DNA of 23,638 bases, taken from assembly GCA_934203205.1 (NCBI GenBank), contig CAKPYV010000035.1, forward strand, positions 1 to 23,638, given 5' to 3'. Shown piece by piece: positions 21,435-23,638 of the stretch. The notes below the pieces were generated by a model. It was not told the origin of the DNA. It saw only the letters and a list, made by a program, of their open reading frames with translations, and made no database searches. Made by a program: the position numbers and the translations under genes. The first letter of the stretch is position 1. Each line of letters begins with the position of its first letter. Source of the stretch: an uncultured Anaerovibrio sp. GTDB lineage: Bacteria > Bacillota > Negativicutes > Selenomonadales > Selenomonadaceae.

Positions 21435-22847
21435 TTGGCAAAGGGTAAAGTCGTACAGGTTATTGGACCTGTCGTAGATATTGAATTTCCTGCAGGTCAG
21501 CTGCCGGAGATCCTCAATGCAGTTACAATCCAGGGTAAAGCCGGCGATGTGAATATTGATCTGGTAGTAGAGGTTATGCAGCATCTGGGTGATTGTGTTA
21601 CCCGCTGTATCGCTATGAGCTCTACTGATGGTCTCACCCGCGGGATGGAGGCTGTTGATACTGGTTCACCTATTAAGGTTCCAGTAGGTGACGCCTGCCT
21701 TGGTCGAGTATTTAATATTTTGGGACAGACAGTTGACCACAATCCTGAGCCTGTTGGCAATAAGGAATTCTGGCCAATTCATCGTCCTGCACCAAAGTTT
21801 GATGAGCAGGAGACTTCCACTCAGATTCTGGAGACTGGTATCAAGGTAGTTGACCTGATTGCTCCATATTCCCGTGGTGGTAAGATCGGCCTCTTTGGTG
21901 GTGCCGGCGTAGGCAAGACAGTTCTTATCATGGAGCTGATTCATAATATTGCTACCCAGCATGGTGGCTATTCCGTATTTGCTGGTGTAGGTGAGCGTAC
22001 CCGTGAGGGTAATGACCTGTGGTCTGAGATGACTGAGTCCGGAGTTATTGACAAAACAGCTCTGGTATATGGTCAGATGAATGAGCCACCAGGAGCACGT
22101 ATGCGTGTTGCTCTGACTGGCTTGACCATGGCTGAGTATTTCCGTGATGTACAGGGTCAGGATGTGCTGCTGTTCATTGATAATATTTTCCGTTTCATTC
22201 AGGCTGGTTCCGAGGTATCCGCACTGCTGGGCCGTATGCCTTCCGCAGTAGGTTATCAGCCAACCCTCAGTACTGATATCGGTGCTTTGCAGGAGCGTAT
22301 TACCTCCACCAAGAAGGGTTCCATTACCTCTGTACAGGCTGTATATGTACCTGCCGATGACTTGACTGACCCTGCTCCAGCTGGTACCTTTACCCATCTG
22401 GATGCAACCACAGTATTGTCTCGTCAGATTGCGGAGCTGGGTATCTATCCAGCCGTAGATCCATTGGATTCTACTTCCCGTATTCTGGATCCTAATGTTA
22501 TTGGTACAGAGCATTATGAGGTAGCCCGTGGCGTACAGGCTGTATTGCAGAAGTACAAGGAGCTGCAGGATATCATTGCTATTCTGGGTATGGAGGAGCT
22601 GTCCGATGAGGATAAGCTGACTGTTGCTCGTGCCCGTAAGATTCAGCGTTTCCTGTCCCAGCCATTTGCTGTAGCCGAGGTATTTACCGGTACTCCTGGT
22701 AAGTATGTAGAGCTCAGGGATACCATCCGTGGCTTCAAGGAAATTCTGGAGGGTAAATATGATGACCTGCCAGAGGCTGCCTTCTACATGGTAGGCGGTA
22801 TCGAAGAGGTTGTGGCAAAGGCGGAGCAGCTGAAGAAGGAGGGTTAA
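21435..22847 (+). CDS. atpD: ATP synthase F1 subunit beta
   Basis: Beta carries the catalytic sites. P-loop GGAGVGKT is at 155-162, the catalytic glutamate is E187 in GERTREGND, and the Walker B aspartate is D249 in LLFIDN. The length of 470 residues is normal. It starts with TTG 21435 after AAGGGGG; MAKGKVVQVIGPVVD is the usual family start. It lies 12 bases after atpG and three bases before atpC. Confidence 0.98.
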   Translation: MAKGKVVQVIGPVVDIEFPAGQLPEILNAVTIQGKAGDVNIDLVVEVMQHLGDCVTRCIAMSSTDGLTRGMEAVDTGSPIKVPVGDACLGRVFNILGQTVDHNPEPVGNKEFWPIHRPAPKFDEQETSTQILETGIKVVDLIAPYSRGGKIGLFGGAGVGKTVLIMELIHNIATQHGGYSVFAGVGERTREGNDLWSEMTESGVIDKTALVYGQMNEPPGARMRVALTGLTMAEYFRDVQGQDVLLFIDNIFRFIQAGSEVSALLGRMPSAVGYQPTLSTDIGALQERITSTKKGSITSVQAVYVPADDLTDPAPAGTFTHLDATTVLSRQIAELGIYPAVDPLDSTSRILDPNVIGTEHYEVARGVQAVLQKYKELQDIIAILGMEELSDEDKLTVARARKIQRFLSQPFAVAEVFTGTPGKYVELRDTIRGFKEILEGKYDDLPEAAFYMVGGIEEVVAKAEQLKKEG

Positions 22848-22850
22848 TCA

Positions 22851-23276
22851 ATGGCTACTATTAAGCTAGAGATTGTATCTCCTGACAAGGTTGTTTATAC
22901 AGCCGATATAAATATGCTGATTGTTCGTTCCACAGCTGGCGAGCTGGGTATTCTGCCTAAGCATGCTCCTATGGTTACAGGTTTGGTACCTCATGCCATG
23001 CGGGTGAAGATTGATGGTACAGAGTCCCTGATTGCTGTGGCTGGTGGCTTTATGGAGGTTCAGCCGGAGAAGATTACGGTGCTGGCTTCTGCAGCAGAGC
23101 TGCCTGTGGAGATTGATGTTCTGCGTGCCCAGAAGGCATATGACAGAGCAAAGGAGCGTCTGGAGGCCTTCAAGAGCGGTCGTCAGACAGAGCCGCCTAT
23201 CGACAACAAGCGTGCCGAGATTGCCTTGCAGCGTGCGATGGCCCGCCTCAGAGCCTGTGGCAAATCCATCGAATAA
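22851..23276 (+). CDS. atpC: ATP synthase F1 subunit epsilon
   Basis: Epsilon sits on gamma and the c ring and can inhibit ATP hydrolysis. The N-terminal beta-barrel domain (about 1-85) has the family motifs IVSPDKVVYTADI, TAGELGILPKHAPMVTGL and VAGGFMEVQPEKITVLA; the C-terminal helical hairpin (about 88-138) has the AQKAYDRAKERLEA and AEIALQRAMARLRA helices. ATG 22851 follows AGGAGGG. It is the last gene of the operon; a terminator follows 18 bases later. Confidence 0.96.
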   Translation: MATIKLEIVSPDKVVYTADINMLIVRSTAGELGILPKHAPMVTGLVPHAMRVKIDGTESLIAVAGGFMEVQPEKITVLASAAELPVEIDVLRAQKAYDRAKERLEAFKSGRQTEPPIDNKRAEIALQRAMARLRACGKSIE

Positions 23277-23294
23277 TATGCTATATGTTAAAAT

Positions 23295-23334
23295 AACCGT
23301 TGGCTTTTACAAGCCAGCGGTTGTTTTTTATTTT
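23295..23334 (+). terminator. Rho-independent terminator of the atp operon
   Basis: Twelve pairs with one G-T: AACCGTTGGCTT (23295-23306), loop TTAC, AAGCCAGCGGTT (23311-23322), followed by GTTTTTTATTTT. This is the strongest terminator in the window and closes the atp operon. Confidence 0.93.
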
Positions 23335-23638
23335 AGAATAAAATATGACACAGTAAACTTCCGATTTGCCGAATACATCAACTATCTATATGACGATATG
23401 GTAGCCTCATTTCAGGCGCACTCCCATGAGGCAATTTATTTATACACTTTTTGTAGGCATGACATATACCCTTACAGGTACGCTCGCGCTATATTGATGT
23501 GCACACCTATATCACTATTAATGGCGATATGGGAGTACCCTTTCAGGCACGCTCTCGCTACTTTCTCGCCTAGCGGTACTAAAGCTCTCATGAGGCAATT
23601 CGTGGCTGACGCCCCGAAAGCTCATGAATCGCTAAGTA
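23335..23638. repeat. Intergenic cluster of three imperfect hairpin repeats
   Basis: No convincing gene is present on either strand in these 304 bases. Three related copies lie at about 23391-23424, 23459-23491 and 23521-23560. Read on the - strand each has GCG-type bases, then CCTG(A/T)AA, then GGTA or AGGC, then usually CATATCG. The bases either side of the middle can pair in every copy (GCCT/AGGC, TACC/GGTA, TGCC/GGTA). A second exact repeat, CATGAGGCAATT, is at 23425-23436 and 23589-23600, and GCCTCAT (23404-23410) is an exact inverted repeat of ATGAGGC (23426-23432). It may continue past the window end. Nature unknown: decayed mobile repeats or a structured RNA on the - strand. Confidence 0.5.

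Noticed and set aside
23391..23600. CRISPR array
   Set aside because: Only three copies, strongly diverged, irregular spacing and no constant repeat length; no cas genes in the window.

Overview
The window looks like chromosome from a flagellated, anaerobic Firmicute, most likely one of the Negativicutes (Selenomonas/Anaerovibrio-like). The gene order comFC-yvyF-flgM-flgN-flgK-flgL-yviE-fliW-csrA-flaG-fliD-fliS-fliT matches the Bacillus subtilis late-flagellar region, and it is followed by a complete F-type ATP synthase operon. Every convincing gene is on the + strand. The lineage is inferred from gene order and protein style, not from a database search.

Layout. (1) Bases 1-27 are the last codons of an upstream gene. 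(2) Bases 157-6452 form one probable operon behind a good vegetative promoter: an LCP-family cell-wall polymer ligase with a LytR_C tail, an ABC-F translation ATPase, the helicase RecD2 and a ComFC-type phosphoribosyltransferase. (3) Bases 6453-6676 have no gene but hold a compact folded element (about 6500-6587), an A/T-rich hairpin and an extended -10 promoter for yvyF. (4) Bases 6677-7072 encode YvyF, followed by a strong terminator that overlaps a possible sigma-28 (SigD/FliA) promoter. (5) Bases 7303-16247 are the late flagellar operon: anti-sigma factor FlgM, two tandem FlgN-type chaperones, hook-filament junction proteins FlgK and FlgL, a DUF6470 protein, FliW, CsrA, FlaG, cap protein FliD, filament chaperone FliS and a small FliT-like protein, ending in a terminator. 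(6) Bases 16404-23334 are atpIBEFHAGDC with its own promoter and a strong terminator. (7) Bases 23335-23638 have no gene but carry three imperfect copies of a short hairpin-containing repeat.

How the parts work together. FlgM, FliW and CsrA form the checkpoint that ties late flagellar expression to completion of the hook: FlgM holds sigma-28, and FliW holds CsrA until flagellin accumulates. FlgN and FliS escort FlgK/FlgL and flagellin to the export gate; FlgK, FlgL and FliD form the junction and the cap. The flagellin gene, expected between csrA and flaG, is absent. The ATP synthase interconverts transmembrane ion gradient and ATP; its c subunit has an Asp plus Glu-Ser arrangement that resembles two-carboxylate ion-binding rotors.

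The points most worth following up are the unassigned folded RNA element before yvyF, the repeat cluster after atpC, the c-subunit ion motif, the missing flagellin with a possible CsrA site moved onto flaG, the cysteine-rich end of FlgK, and the repeat-containing insert in FlgK.
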